This document shows, piece by piece, positions 6,940-14,323 of a stretch of DNA of 18,470 nucleotides (its first letter is position 1; each line of letters opens with the position of its first letter). The position numbers and the translations under genes are program-made. Origin of the DNA: an uncultured Ruminococcus sp. (GTDB taxonomy: Bacteria > Bacillota > Clostridia > Oscillospirales > Ruminococcaceae); contig CALANW010000006.1 of assembly GCA_937926145.1 (NCBI GenBank), positions 1 to 18,470 of the forward strand. Direction: 5' to 3'. Under the pieces are notes generated by a model. That model worked only from the letters and a program-made list of their open reading frames with translations, had not been told where the DNA came from and did not search any database.

Positions 6940-8895
6940 TTAATTTGTGCGCTGCTTTTTGCGGCTGACTTTATTCTTATACATATTTGCATCTGCTTCT
7001 TCGAGAAGCTCGTCGATATCGAGGTCGGGGGTGAAGAGGCGTATTGCAGAGCCGATGCTTGCCGATATTTCATAAGGCTTGCCCGAGGATTTGTTTATTT
7101 CCGAGAGGGCAAGGTTGAAGCGTTCGGAACGAATGACCTGATCGATATTGTTATATTTTCCGACACCTATCATATAGAATTCATCGCCGCCTGCGCGGAC
7201 GCAGATCTCGTTATTTCGCTTTACGCTGCTGACGGCTGCGGAGATAGCGTTTATTCCGTAGTCGCCCTCGCTGTGGCCGTAGGTATCGTTGATATGTTTA
7301 AGACCGTCCATATCGATGACGAAGACTATGACGGAATCGCCTGTATTTGCGGTGCTTAAAAGCTCGCGGATATTAACGTCCATTCCTCGGCGGTTATAAA
7401 GTCCCGTCATTGCGTCACGCTCGGAGAATTTGAGTATTTCCTCGCGGATACGGAGCATTTCAAGGCAGTTATTGACGTTTCGTATCCAGTTTACGTCTAC
7501 CGTGTTTATTGTCTTTAATGCTGAAAGCCTGCTTTCCAGAACGGCATAGCCGATTGAATACTCGTTGAAATGAACGGGTATAAAGTAGAAGACGGACGGC
7601 TCGCTGCGTTCTTCGGAGAGCTGTGGGAGCATGAGCTTCGTATCAAAGGATCTACGGAAATCAAAGCTTGCAAAGTCACCCGAATGATTCCGCTGCATAT
7701 TGTTGTAGGAAACGGCGAGAACCATTTTATCGGGATAACCCTTGACCTGACGCTCGGAAGTGTCAAGGAAATTTTCATTTAGGCATAGATAGAATCTGTC
7801 AATCGGTTCGAGAAGGTAAGCGTGGCTGATGATCTTTTCAAGACCGTTCGTGATGCTTTCGGCACTTGTGAGGTCTTCGAGCATATAGCTTTGGAGAAGA
7901 AGGCTGATATCGTAATTTGAATCGGTGAGCTTACCGTTATGGTAGTTATGATTGACATTGAAAAGAGAATCGTAGAGGCGGCTGCGGAGATATTCATAGT
8001 TTTCCTGACAGCCGCAGCTTGAACAGATTTTCAGACCTGTTTCGGGAAAATCGGGCGGATCGAGGACAGGCGCATCGGGATCGATGAACGAATGGAGCTT
8101 GTTTACTGCCAATGCCGCTGCGTGTGATACGTTTGGTGCGTATGTTGTGACGGTGATATTGTTGAGGGCGGCTTCGGTAGTCGCATCATAGCCGGTAACG
8201 ATTATCTGATCGGGGACTTTTATGCCCTTTTCGGTAAGGCGGCGGATAAGTCCTATCGCCATATGGTCGCTGGCGCAGATAACGGCTTCGGGCATCGGAA
8301 CTTCTCCGCCTGCAATAGAATCGGCAAGCTTTTCGCCGCCGCTGTACCAGAAATCCCCGTAGAAAATATTGTTTTCGTTAAATTTTAAATTTCGTGAGGA
8401 GTATTCATCGAGGCAGCCGCCGAGACGGTCGTTGGAAACGGCATAGCCTTTCATTCCTGTAAGAAAATACACTTTTTCAGGGTCACATTTATGTACATCG
8501 AGGATATGTGCGGTTATTTCGGTAAAAGCTATCCTGTCGTCCGTTGCGACAAGGGGGAGATCGCTGTACGGATAGTCGATGAGAACGACAGGCTTTGTTG
8601 TTTTTTGACCGATGTACTTCATGATCCCATCGAGCTTCTGGTATTGTTCGCTTTCGGAGAGCAGTATCGAAGGGATTATCAGTCCGTCAATAAGATCAAA
8701 GTTGATAAGCTCAAATATATTCAATTCGCCTTTTAAATAAGATTTAAAGTAGTGGCATACCTGAACAAGCGGAGAAAATGCTGCCACATCATAGTCGTAC
8801 AGCCGACACTGCGTAAGCAGACCTTGCATTAAGCGCTGATGATATATTCCCTCGGGGTTTGCCGTCAAAACCCCTATAAGCTTTCTTTTAGCCAT
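6940..8895 (-). CDS. Cytoplasmic sensor: LacI/PBP-like ligand domain fused to a GGDEF diguanylate cyclase
   Basis: 651 residues from the ATG at 8895, chosen over an in-frame TTG seven codons upstream because AAGGAG sits just before it. Residues 1-275 resemble the sugar-binding domain of LacI/GalR regulators (GVLTANPEGIYHQRLMQGL; AVICASDHMAIGLIRRL; IIVTGYDATTEA) but have no helix-turn-helix and no signal peptide. A Cys cluster CSSCGC (291-296) follows, then an unassigned linker, possibly GAF-like (300-480). The GGDEF domain (490-645) has DAMTGLYNRRG, D528 in VIDMDGLKHIND, and AGGDEF (568-573), so it should make cyclic di-GMP. The inhibitory site RxxD is RNNE (560-563), so product inhibition may be weakened. 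It appears to couple a small ligand, perhaps a sugar, to cyclic di-GMP, and stands alone. Confidence 0.88.
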   Translation of the reverse strand: MAKRKLIGVLTANPEGIYHQRLMQGLLTQCRLYDYDVAAFSPLVQVCHYFKSYLKGELNIFELINFDLIDGLIIPSILLSESEQYQKLDGIMKYIGQKTTKPVVLIDYPYSDLPLVATDDRIAFTEITAHILDVHKCDPEKVYFLTGMKGYAVSNDRLGGCLDEYSSRNLKFNENNIFYGDFWYSGGEKLADSIAGGEVPMPEAVICASDHMAIGLIRRLTEKGIKVPDQIIVTGYDATTEAALNNITVTTYAPNVSHAAALAVNKLHSFIDPDAPVLDPPDFPETGLKICSSCGCQENYEYLRSRLYDSLFNVNHNYHNGKLTDSNYDISLLLQSYMLEDLTSAESITNGLEKIISHAYLLEPIDRFYLCLNENFLDTSERQVKGYPDKMVLAVSYNNMQRNHSGDFASFDFRRSFDTKLMLPQLSEERSEPSVFYFIPVHFNEYSIGYAVLESRLSALKTINTVDVNWIRNVNNCLEMLRIREEILKFSERDAMTGLYNRRGMDVNIRELLSTANTGDSVIVFVIDMDGLKHINDTYGHSEGDYGINAISAAVSSVKRNNEICVRAGGDEFYMIGVGKYNNIDQVIRSERFNLALSEINKSSGKPYEISASIGSAIRLFTPDLDIDELLEEADANMYKNKVSRKKQRTN

Positions 8896-9086
8896 AGGCT
8901 CTCCTTCTAAAGACAACGTGTAAACAATTAAATATGTATATTTGATAATGAGGATATCGTGCGATAATAAACTATACAGTTATATGTTACCAAAAATATA
9001 TTTACAATGTGTTAAAATAATATTGTAATATTATTAATCGAGTCAAAATTTAACGTAAATAACAGTTAATTTGTGAAAAATGGCGG
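8896..9086. other. AT-rich divergent intergenic region
   Basis: This stretch separates the minus-strand GGDEF gene from the plus-strand promoter at 9087. It is strongly AT-rich with many TAT/ATA runs. A ribosome site for the GGDEF gene is clear at 8901-8906, but I could not pick one convincing minus-strand promoter among several weak -10-like hexamers. No small ORF with a ribosome site was seen. Confidence 0.5.
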
Positions 9087-9115
9087 TTGACAAGCTTTGA
9101 AAAGTATGATATATT
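9087..9115 (+). promoter_or_regulatory. Sigma-A promoter of the stalked surface protein
   Basis: TTGACA (9087-9092), 17-base spacer, TATATT (9110-9115). The start codon lies about 62 bases past the -10 box, leaving room for the inverted repeat at 9124-9143. Confidence 0.85.
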
Positions 9116-9123
9116 AGCTTTGA

Positions 9124-9143
9124 TGTACTCATAGGGGAGTACA
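9124..9143 (+). promoter_or_regulatory. 7-bp inverted repeat at the transcript start (operator or 5' hairpin)
   Basis: TGTACTC (9124-9130) and GAGTACA (9137-9143) form a perfect inverted repeat around ATAGGG. It begins about 9 bases after the -10 box, so it covers the transcript start. It could be a repressor site or a 5'-end stem that protects the mRNA. Confidence 0.45.
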
Positions 9144-9177
9144 AAAATAAATTTTATCTTTAGGAGAGGTAATAATT

Positions 9178-10038
9178 ATGAAATTTTCAAAGCTTTTAAG
9201 CGCAGCTTGTGTTGCAGCTATCGCAGCTTCCGCACTTGCTATCCCTTCATCTGCAGATGAGGTTTCCTATCACGCATATCTCGGCGTTCAGTCCGCAAGC
9301 TACACATTCAGAAATGCTTGGAACGAACCAAACTACGGTCAGGGCGTAACTTCCGATGACGGAATGGTTTACTTCGATCAGCTCACAGGCTGGGAAAATC
9401 CCGGCAACATCGCTGTAAACAAGGGCGGTGTATTCACAGACGCAGAGATCACAGGCGACGGTACATACAGCGTTTCCGTTACTGATTTCGACTTCGGTGA
9501 AGATGAGACACTCAACCTCCTTTTCATTTCCACAGATATCCCTCTTGATGCAGGCATCACTATTTCCGACCTTAAGGTGATTATGGACGGCAACACAAAG
9601 TACACATTTGATGAAGCTTACCTTAATCCTGACGACAAGGAATATGTCAGCCCGATGTGCATCAACATCTGGAACGATGATCTCGGCAAGCAGGACGGTC
9701 TTTTCGGCTACATGATGCCTACAGATTCCATCGAACTCCAGTTCACAGTTTCCGGAACAGGCGTTGAAGCTGAAACAACAGAAGCTGCTGCTGAAGAAGT
9801 TACAGAAGAAACAACAGAAGAAGTTACCGAATCAGAAACAACAGAAGAAGTAACAGAAGCTGAAACTGAGGCTGAAACAGAAGCAGAAACAGAAGCTGCT
9901 GAAACAGAAGCCGCTGCTGCTGACACACAGCCTGCAGAGGAATCTTCTTCATCAAACGTTGGCGTTATCATTGCTATCGTTGCTGCTGTAGTAGTTGTTG
10001 CAGTTGTAGTTGTAGTAGTTGTTAAGAAGAAGAACTAA
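9178..10038 (+). CDS. Secreted, membrane-anchored surface protein with Thr/Glu-rich stalk (function unknown)
   Basis: This 286-residue protein is not recognised. Residues 1-26 are a Sec signal peptide (MKFSKLLSAACVAAIAASAL, then AIPSSA before DE). Residues about 30-190 are a compact, Trp/Tyr/Asp-rich domain with alternating hydrophobic patterns that suggest a beta-sandwich; phrases such as YTFRNAWNEPNYG and FGYMMPTDSIELQF could belong to a carbohydrate- or metal-binding fold, but I cannot assign one. Residues about 195-255 are low-complexity Thr/Glu/Ala, an extended stalk. Residues 260-282 are almost pure Val/Ala/Ile, a single membrane helix, and the chain ends KKKN. There is no sortase motif, so the anchor is the membrane. 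GGAGAGG precedes the ATG. Confidence 0.9.
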   Translation: MKFSKLLSAACVAAIAASALAIPSSADEVSYHAYLGVQSASYTFRNAWNEPNYGQGVTSDDGMVYFDQLTGWENPGNIAVNKGGVFTDAEITGDGTYSVSVTDFDFGEDETLNLLFISTDIPLDAGITISDLKVIMDGNTKYTFDEAYLNPDDKEYVSPMCINIWNDDLGKQDGLFGYMMPTDSIELQFTVSGTGVEAETTEAAAEEVTEETTEEVTESETTEEVTEAETEAETEAETEAAETEAAAADTQPAEESSSSNVGVIIAIVAAVVVVAVVVVVVVKKKN

Positions 10039-10165
10039 AGTGGGGAAGCCCCCACGGGCGGTTCGCGCCATGCTCCGCTTCGCTGCACTCGATATGATTA
10101 AAATGGGTTTACAGCCGCGGATAAGGTTAGTGCAGGCGTGGTGGGGAAGCCCCCTGCGGCAATGT
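10039..10165 (+). repeat. Two GC-rich GGGGAAGCCCC elements in the 3' region of the surface-protein gene
   Basis: Directly after the stop codon comes a hairpin GTGGGG-AAGC-CCCCAC (about 10040-10055) followed by GGGCGGTTCGCGC and a GCTCCGCTTCGCTGCACT tract. A second, shorter GTGGGGAAGCCCC with TGCGGCAA lies at about 10141-10162. The same core (GGGGAAGCCCC or GGGGATGCCCC, then CGGC, then TTCGCGC, then GCTGCACT) recurs behind trpZ at 17555. The elements are GC-rich in an AT-rich spacer and have no coding potential. They look like copies of a dispersed genomic repeat. Confidence 0.6.
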
Positions 10166-10184
10166 TCATTTATTGATAAATGAA
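10165..10184 (+). other. Small AT-rich inverted repeat
   Basis: TTCATTTA (10165-10172), TTGA loop, TAAATGAA (10177-10184): a perfect 8-bp stem with a 4-base loop and no T tail. Role unknown. Confidence 0.5.
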
Positions 10185-10215
10185 TTGACAGCTGCTTGGC
10201 TGATCTAAACTTTAC

Positions 10216-10267
10216 GCTGCCTGATATTGGTGTTATTTTATAATACTGATATCAGGCAGCTTTGTTT
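10216..10267 (+). terminator. Terminator of the stalked surface-protein gene
   Basis: Perfect 12-bp ends GCTGCCTGATAT (10216-10227) / 10249-10260, with pairing that can continue through G-U pairs to a 3-base loop (stem about 21 pairs). It is followed by TTTGTTT. It lies about 180 bases after the stop, so the transcript carries the GC-rich elements in its 3' untranslated region. Confidence 0.82.
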
Positions 10268-10310
10268 ATATTCAACAAAAATTATCATCTAACATTATAT
10301 AATATAGGCA

Positions 10311-10339
10311 TTGTTTTGACTTTTGAAAAATGTTATAAT
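10311..10339 (+). promoter_or_regulatory. Promoter of the orphan solute-binding protein
   Basis: A perfect TATAAT (10334-10339) with an extended -10 (TGT just before it) and a weak -35 TTGTTT (10311-10316) at 17 bases. A TTGACT at 10316 is only 12 bases away and is not the likely -35. Confidence 0.65.
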
Positions 10340-10387
10340 CAAATTGTAACAATAGCACTTTGGAAGAAATGTATGTTTTTGACAGAG

Positions 10388-10401
10388 TGTAAACGATTGC
10401 A
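10388..10401 (+). promoter_or_regulatory. cre-like / LacI-family operator in the leader
   Basis: TGTAAACGATTGCA matches the catabolite-responsive element pattern TGWAANCGNTNWCA with one mismatch. It lies about 50 bases after the -10 box, where a bound CcpA or LacI-family regulator would block elongation. No regulator gene is adjacent. Confidence 0.6.
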
Positions 10402-10422
10402 GAACATTCCGTAATGTTCTGC
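10399..10422 (+). other. Leader hairpin upstream of the solute-binding protein ribosome site
   Basis: GCAGAACATT (10399-10408) and AATGTTCTGC (10413-10422) form a perfect 10-bp stem with a 4-base CCGT loop. It overlaps the last three bases of the cre-like site and ends 12 bases before AAGGAG (10435-10440). There is no T tail, so it is not a terminator. It may stabilise the mRNA or be a second operator. Confidence 0.55.
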
Positions 10423-10447
10423 ATAATTCCTCAAAAGGAGAGAGAAT

Positions 10448-12259
10448 ATGAAATTCAAGAAAATTGCAGCCGGAGTTCTTGCTCTGGCAATGGCTGCTTC
10501 ATTTGCAGGCTGCGGCAGCAACACAGCAAATGATTCGGCTTCAACAACAGCATCATCAAGCGCAGACGCTGACAACGGCGGTGACGCAGCAGATGACGGC
10601 GGCAGCTCCGCATCTTCCGGCGAAGTTGCTTCATTCTCCGAGCTTTACGGTGATGAGACCATTCAGCTCACAGCTTACAGCCAGCTCGCTAACTACTCCG
10701 GCAAGCTCACAGGCTGGTTCGCTAAGATCTTAAAGGACAAGTTTAACTGCGAGATCACAATTATTCCTGAGGCTGACGGCGCATTCGATACAAGAATGGA
10801 AGCAGGCGACCTTGGCGACCTCGTTGTTTTCGGTTCGACAGGCACAAACTATCAGAGAGCTGCTCTCGGCGGACTTCTCTTCGATTGGAACGAAGATAAT
10901 ATCCTTTCCGATTACGGCCCTTACATAAAGGAACACATGCCTTACGCTATTCAGAACAACGCTCAGCTCAGCAATTCTTTCGGCGCAGGCGAAACAGTTT
11001 ACGGTATCGGTCACAACATCGCTACCAACCCTGAAGATCACGAAGCGTTCTTCTACACAATGGACGTTCGTTACGATCTTTACAAGGAACTCGGTTACCC
11101 CGAGGTAAAGACTATCGATGATTTCTATGATCTTATGGTAGCTATGAAAGAGATCTGCCCGACTGATGAAACAGGCAGCGAAACCTATGCTACCTCTCTC
11201 TGGCCTGACTGGGACGGCAACATGGTAATGTACGTTAAGGCATTTGCAACCTGCTACTATGGCTACGATGAAATGGGCTTCGGTCTTTACGATGTTGAAA
11301 ACGGCACATATCACGATGCCCGTGAGGAAGACGGTCCTTACATGAAGTCCCTCAAGTTTTTCAACAAGCTTTATCAGGCAGGTCTTATCGATCCTGACTC
11401 CATGACACAGACCTACAACGAAATGGCTGAAAAGGTTACCGCAGGCGGTACATTCTTCTCTATCTTCGACTATGCCGGTTCTGCACTTTACAACACAGAA
11501 GAGCATCTTGCAGAGGGCAAGGCAATGTACCCTGTTGTTCCCGAAGATGCAACACCTCTTTGCTACGGTATGAACGTACTCGGCGGCAACAGAGTTTGGA
11601 CTATCGGCTCTAAGACCGAATACCCCGAGCTTTGCATGGCTATCATCAACTACCTTGCAACTCCTGAGGGATATATGACATACTGGTATGGTCCTAAGGA
11701 TCTTTGCTGGTACTATGATGAAGAGGGCAACTCCTGCCTTACCGAATTCGGTGAGACCTGCCAGGCTGACAAGAAGGGCACAAAGATGCCTGATGAATGG
11801 GGCGGCGGTACATTCGATGAAGGTTCGTTCCAGGTAAACAACACAACTTGGACAAGAGATGCTTCCAACCCTGATTCCAACGGCGACACATACAACTATC
11901 AGAACTGGAAGAGCAGACGTTCCAACGCTACTTATGATATCCTTGCTGACTGGAGAGAACACACAGGCTGCTACGATACACAGGAATATATGAACACTGT
12001 AAACTACAAGGTTTCCCTTGCAACAGCTTACTCCGAATCTGCACAGTCCGATGACCTTAAGGTTGTATGGCAGCAGGTTGCAAAGTGCATCGTTGACTAC
12101 TCCTGGAGAGCTATCTACTCCACTTCCGATGAAGAATTCGACAAGAATGTCAGCGAAATGCTTGCTAAGTGCAAGGAATACGATCCTGACGATCAGTGCC
12201 TTAACTGGTGCTTGAACGAAGCAGCACTCAGATGCTCTTACGAAGATCAGGTTAGATAA
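10448..12259 (+). CDS. Extracellular solute-binding lipoprotein (sugar ABC transporter type), orphan
   Basis: The 603-residue product has a lipoprotein signal MKFKKIAAGVLALAMAASFAGC with lipidated C22, then a Ser/Ala/Asp-rich linker to about residue 60. The body resembles large family-1 solute-binding proteins of the LplA/YtcQ kind that bind oligosaccharides (LTGWFAKILKDKFNCEITII; RMEAGDLGDLVVFG; NYLATPEGYMTYWYGPKDL). It is rich in Trp and Tyr, as expected for a glycan-binding cleft. It sits alone: no permease or ATPase gene is adjacent, so partners must be encoded elsewhere. Codon use (GGC, AAC, CTC) suggests high expression. The cre-like site upstream fits carbohydrate control. The ligand cannot be named. 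Confidence 0.9.
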   Translation: MKFKKIAAGVLALAMAASFAGCGSNTANDSASTTASSSADADNGGDAADDGGSSASSGEVASFSELYGDETIQLTAYSQLANYSGKLTGWFAKILKDKFNCEITIIPEADGAFDTRMEAGDLGDLVVFGSTGTNYQRAALGGLLFDWNEDNILSDYGPYIKEHMPYAIQNNAQLSNSFGAGETVYGIGHNIATNPEDHEAFFYTMDVRYDLYKELGYPEVKTIDDFYDLMVAMKEICPTDETGSETYATSLWPDWDGNMVMYVKAFATCYYGYDEMGFGLYDVENGTYHDAREEDGPYMKSLKFFNKLYQAGLIDPDSMTQTYNEMAEKVTAGGTFFSIFDYAGSALYNTEEHLAEGKAMYPVVPEDATPLCYGMNVLGGNRVWTIGSKTEYPELCMAIINYLATPEGYMTYWYGPKDLCWYYDEEGNSCLTEFGETCQADKKGTKMPDEWGGGTFDEGSFQVNNTTWTRDASNPDSNGDTYNYQNWKSRRSNATYDILADWREHTGCYDTQEYMNTVNYKVSLATAYSESAQSDDLKVVWQQVAKCIVDYSWRAIYSTSDEEFDKNVSEMLAKCKEYDPDDQCLNWCLNEAALRCSYEDQVR

Positions 12260-12281
12260 GATAATTTAACTTAATGCAATG

Positions 12282-12324
12282 AGGCTTCTGCGGACGATAT
12301 GTCCTGCGGAAGCCTTGATTTTTT
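12282..12324 (+). terminator. Terminator of the solute-binding protein gene
   Basis: AGGCTTCTGCGG (12282-12293) pairs with the 3' arm ending GCGGAAGCCT (12306-12315) with G-U pairs, then GATTTTTT. The T run ends directly before the AGGAGA ribosome site of the next gene, so some read-through may supply the HD gene, which has no clear promoter of its own. Confidence 0.78.
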
Positions 12325-12337
12325 AGGAGAAACAGTT

Positions 12338-12829
12338 ATGCTTAACGAAAAGCTTATAATTGAAATGGCGAAATTCGACCGCGGCGACCCTAAGCGGATA
12401 CAGCATTTCACCAAGGTATATGAATACGCGCACACTATCGGAGTGCTTGAAAAGCTTGATGAAAAGACGCAGAAAATTCTTGATGCAGCTTCGATAATGC
12501 ACGATATCGGCATAAGACCGAGCGAGGAGAAATACGGACGCTGTGACGGCAAGCTTCAGGAGCAGGAAGGCCCTGCTTATGCACGGGAAATGATGAACAA
12601 ATTCCCCGAGATATCGCCCGAGGAGGCGGAGAGGGTATGCTTTCTTATCGGGCATCATCACACTTATACGGGCGTGGACGGTTTGGACTGGCAGATACTT
12701 CTTGAAGCGGATTTTCTCGTCAATGCGTATGAGGACGGGCTTTCAAAGGAGAGCATAAAGACGTTCCGTGAAAAGATTTTTCGCTCGAAAACGGGAACTG
12801 CGCTGCTTGACATAATGTACGGAATTTGA
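12338..12829 (+). CDS. HD-domain phosphohydrolase, small
   Basis: The ATG at 12338 follows AGGAGA (12325-12330); an upstream in-frame start at 12299 lies inside the terminator stem and is rejected. The 163-residue protein is a single HD domain: H23 in IQHFTKVYEYA, the H55-D56 pair in ASIMHDIG, the histidines in LIGHHHTYTG (106-108), and D125 in LLEADFLVNAYE. This set of metal ligands is typical of HD phosphohydrolases acting on nucleotides or small phosphoesters. The true substrate is unknown. It lies between the solute-binding protein and the COG0523 GTPase, with no obvious link to either. Confidence 0.86.
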   Translation: MLNEKLIIEMAKFDRGDPKRIQHFTKVYEYAHTIGVLEKLDEKTQKILDAASIMHDIGIRPSEEKYGRCDGKLQEQEGPAYAREMMNKFPEISPEEAERVCFLIGHHHTYTGVDGLDWQILLEADFLVNAYEDGLSKESIKTFREKIFRSKTGTALLDIMYGI

Positions 12830-12858
12830 ATTTCTTGGTGAAATAACTGTGAAAACCC

Positions 12859-12887
12859 TTGTAAAATATCAACCTTTGTGGTAGAAT
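12859..12887 (+). promoter_or_regulatory. Promoter of the COG0523 GTPase
   Basis: TTGTAA (12859-12864), 17-base spacer, TAGAAT (12882-12887) with an extended -10 TGG just before. No inverted repeat resembling a Zur box was recognised here. Confidence 0.6.
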
Positions 12888-12925
12888 ATAATTTGTACGA
12901 AAAATATTCTGAAAGGATGATATAT

Positions 12926-14251
12926 ATGGCAAAAAGACCACTCGTGCCGATCACACTTCTCACAGGTTACCTCGGCGCAGGAAAAACTACACTTATCAAC
13001 CACGTTCTGAACAATCAGGAGGGTTATAAAACCGCTGTTATTGTCAACGATATCGGCGAAGTAAACATCGATGCTGAACTTATCCAGAAGGGCGGTACTG
13101 TTACACAGAAGGACGACAACCTCGTTCCGCTTTCCAACGGCTGTATCTGCTGTACGCTTAAGGTTGATCTTATGAATCAGATCACAGATCTTATCGAAAC
13201 AGGCAAGTTCGACTACATTCTTATCGAAGCAAGCGGTATTTGCGAACCTCTCCCGATCGCACAGTCCATTTCCGTTCTCGAGGGCAAGGTAGACAAGCGT
13301 TATCCTGCTATCTGCCGTCTTGACAACATCGTTACGGTTGTCGATGCGCTCAGAATGGCAAGCGAATTCGGCTGCGGCGATGATCTTCTTGCTGATGATA
13401 TCGGCGAAGAGGATATTGCAAATCTTCTCATTCAGCAGATCGAATTCTGCACGACTATTATCCTCAACAAGGTAGACAAGGTAACTCCCGACCAGCTCGG
13501 CAGAGTTAAGGCTATGATAAAGACACTTCAGCCTAAGGCTAAGATAATCGAAGCAAGCTACGGCGAAGTTGCTGTTTCCGATATTCTCGACACAAAGTCT
13601 TATGATTTTGAAGAAGCTGTTACTTCCGCAGGCTGGGCAAAGGCTTACGAAGAGGGCGTTGACGAGGAAGACGAGCACGAGCATCATCACCACCACCACG
13701 ATCATGATGACGATGACCACGATCACGACCATGAGCACGAACATCATCACGATCATGACCATGATGAGCACGACCATGACCACGATGAGCATGAGCATCA
13801 CGAACACAAGTATGATGAATTCGGCAATTGCAGCTGCGGACATCATCATGACCACGAACACAATGATGAAGAGGGAGAGGCTGAGGAATACGGCATCGGC
13901 ACTTTCGTTTACCGCCGCCGCAGACCGTTCAATCAGGACAAGTTCGGTGAATTCGTTGAGAACTGGCCTAAGTCCATAATTCGCTGCAAGGGTATGCTTT
14001 GGTTCTCCGATGACCGCGACAATGCTTATGTTTTCGAGCAGGCAGGCGTTCAGATCAACGCTACCGAATCGGGCAAGTGGTTCGCATCTGCTCCAGAAAA
14101 GGAAAGAAAGCGTCTTCTCAAGCAGTATCCTGAAATTGCCGAGGATTGGGACGAAATTTACGGCGACCGTGAGATAAAGCTTGTATTTATCGGTCAGAAA
14201 ATGGACAAGCACGGCATTACCGATGCTCTTGACGCTTGTCTTGACGACTAA
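12926..14251 (+). CDS. COG0523/CobW-type metal-chaperone GTPase with His/Asp-rich insert
   Basis: Start at 12926 (MAKRPLVP) after AAAGGA (12912-12917); an earlier in-frame start overlaps the promoter. 441 residues. The GTPase domain has Walker A GYLGAGKTT (14-22), the family signature NGCICC (71-76) whose CxCC binds metal, IEASGICEP (100-108), and the guanine motif NKVD (181-184). Residues 250-312 are an extreme His/Asp/Glu stretch (runs such as HHHHHHDHDDDD) with NCSCGHHH inside, which could bind several Zn, Ni or Co ions. The C-terminal CobW_C domain follows (IGTFVYRRRRPFNQDKF; KLVFIGQKMDK). Family members deliver metal to client enzymes or act in zinc starvation. The exact metal and client are unknown; no cobalamin or hydrogenase genes are near. 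Confidence 0.93.
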   Translation: MAKRPLVPITLLTGYLGAGKTTLINHVLNNQEGYKTAVIVNDIGEVNIDAELIQKGGTVTQKDDNLVPLSNGCICCTLKVDLMNQITDLIETGKFDYILIEASGICEPLPIAQSISVLEGKVDKRYPAICRLDNIVTVVDALRMASEFGCGDDLLADDIGEEDIANLLIQQIEFCTTIILNKVDKVTPDQLGRVKAMIKTLQPKAKIIEASYGEVAVSDILDTKSYDFEEAVTSAGWAKAYEEGVDEEDEHEHHHHHHDHDDDDHDHDHEHEHHHDHDHDEHDHDHDEHEHHEHKYDEFGNCSCGHHHDHEHNDEEGEAEEYGIGTFVYRRRRPFNQDKFGEFVENWPKSIIRCKGMLWFSDDRDNAYVFEQAGVQINATESGKWFASAPEKERKRLLKQYPEIAEDWDEIYGDREIKLVFIGQKMDKHGITDALDACLDD

Positions 14252-14289
14252 ACAAAAAATATTTTTGAGAAAATTTTTTCTGTTACCAC

Positions 14290-14317
14290 TTGACAACGCA
14301 TAAAATTGTGCTATAAT
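14290..14317 (+). promoter_or_regulatory. Sigma-A promoter of the trp transporter operon
   Basis: TTGACA (14290-14295), 16-base spacer, TATAAT (14312-14317) with extended -10 TGC. Transcript start near 14324, directly ahead of the T-box leader. Confidence 0.88.
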
Positions 14318-14323
14318 AAAGTT

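Noticed and set aside
10316..10321. TTGACT as the -35 box for the solute-binding protein
   Set aside because: Only 12 bases from the TATAAT; TTGTTT at 10311 gives the correct 17-base spacing.
10730..11962. Minus-strand ORF of 410 codons inside the solute-binding protein gene
   Set aside because: Shadow of a biased-codon, highly expressed gene; no ribosome site, and the sense protein has a clear lipobox and family motifs.
14252..14285. A/T-only stem after the GTPase stop as a terminator
   Set aside because: Only A-T pairing with an imperfect stem; too weak to call.
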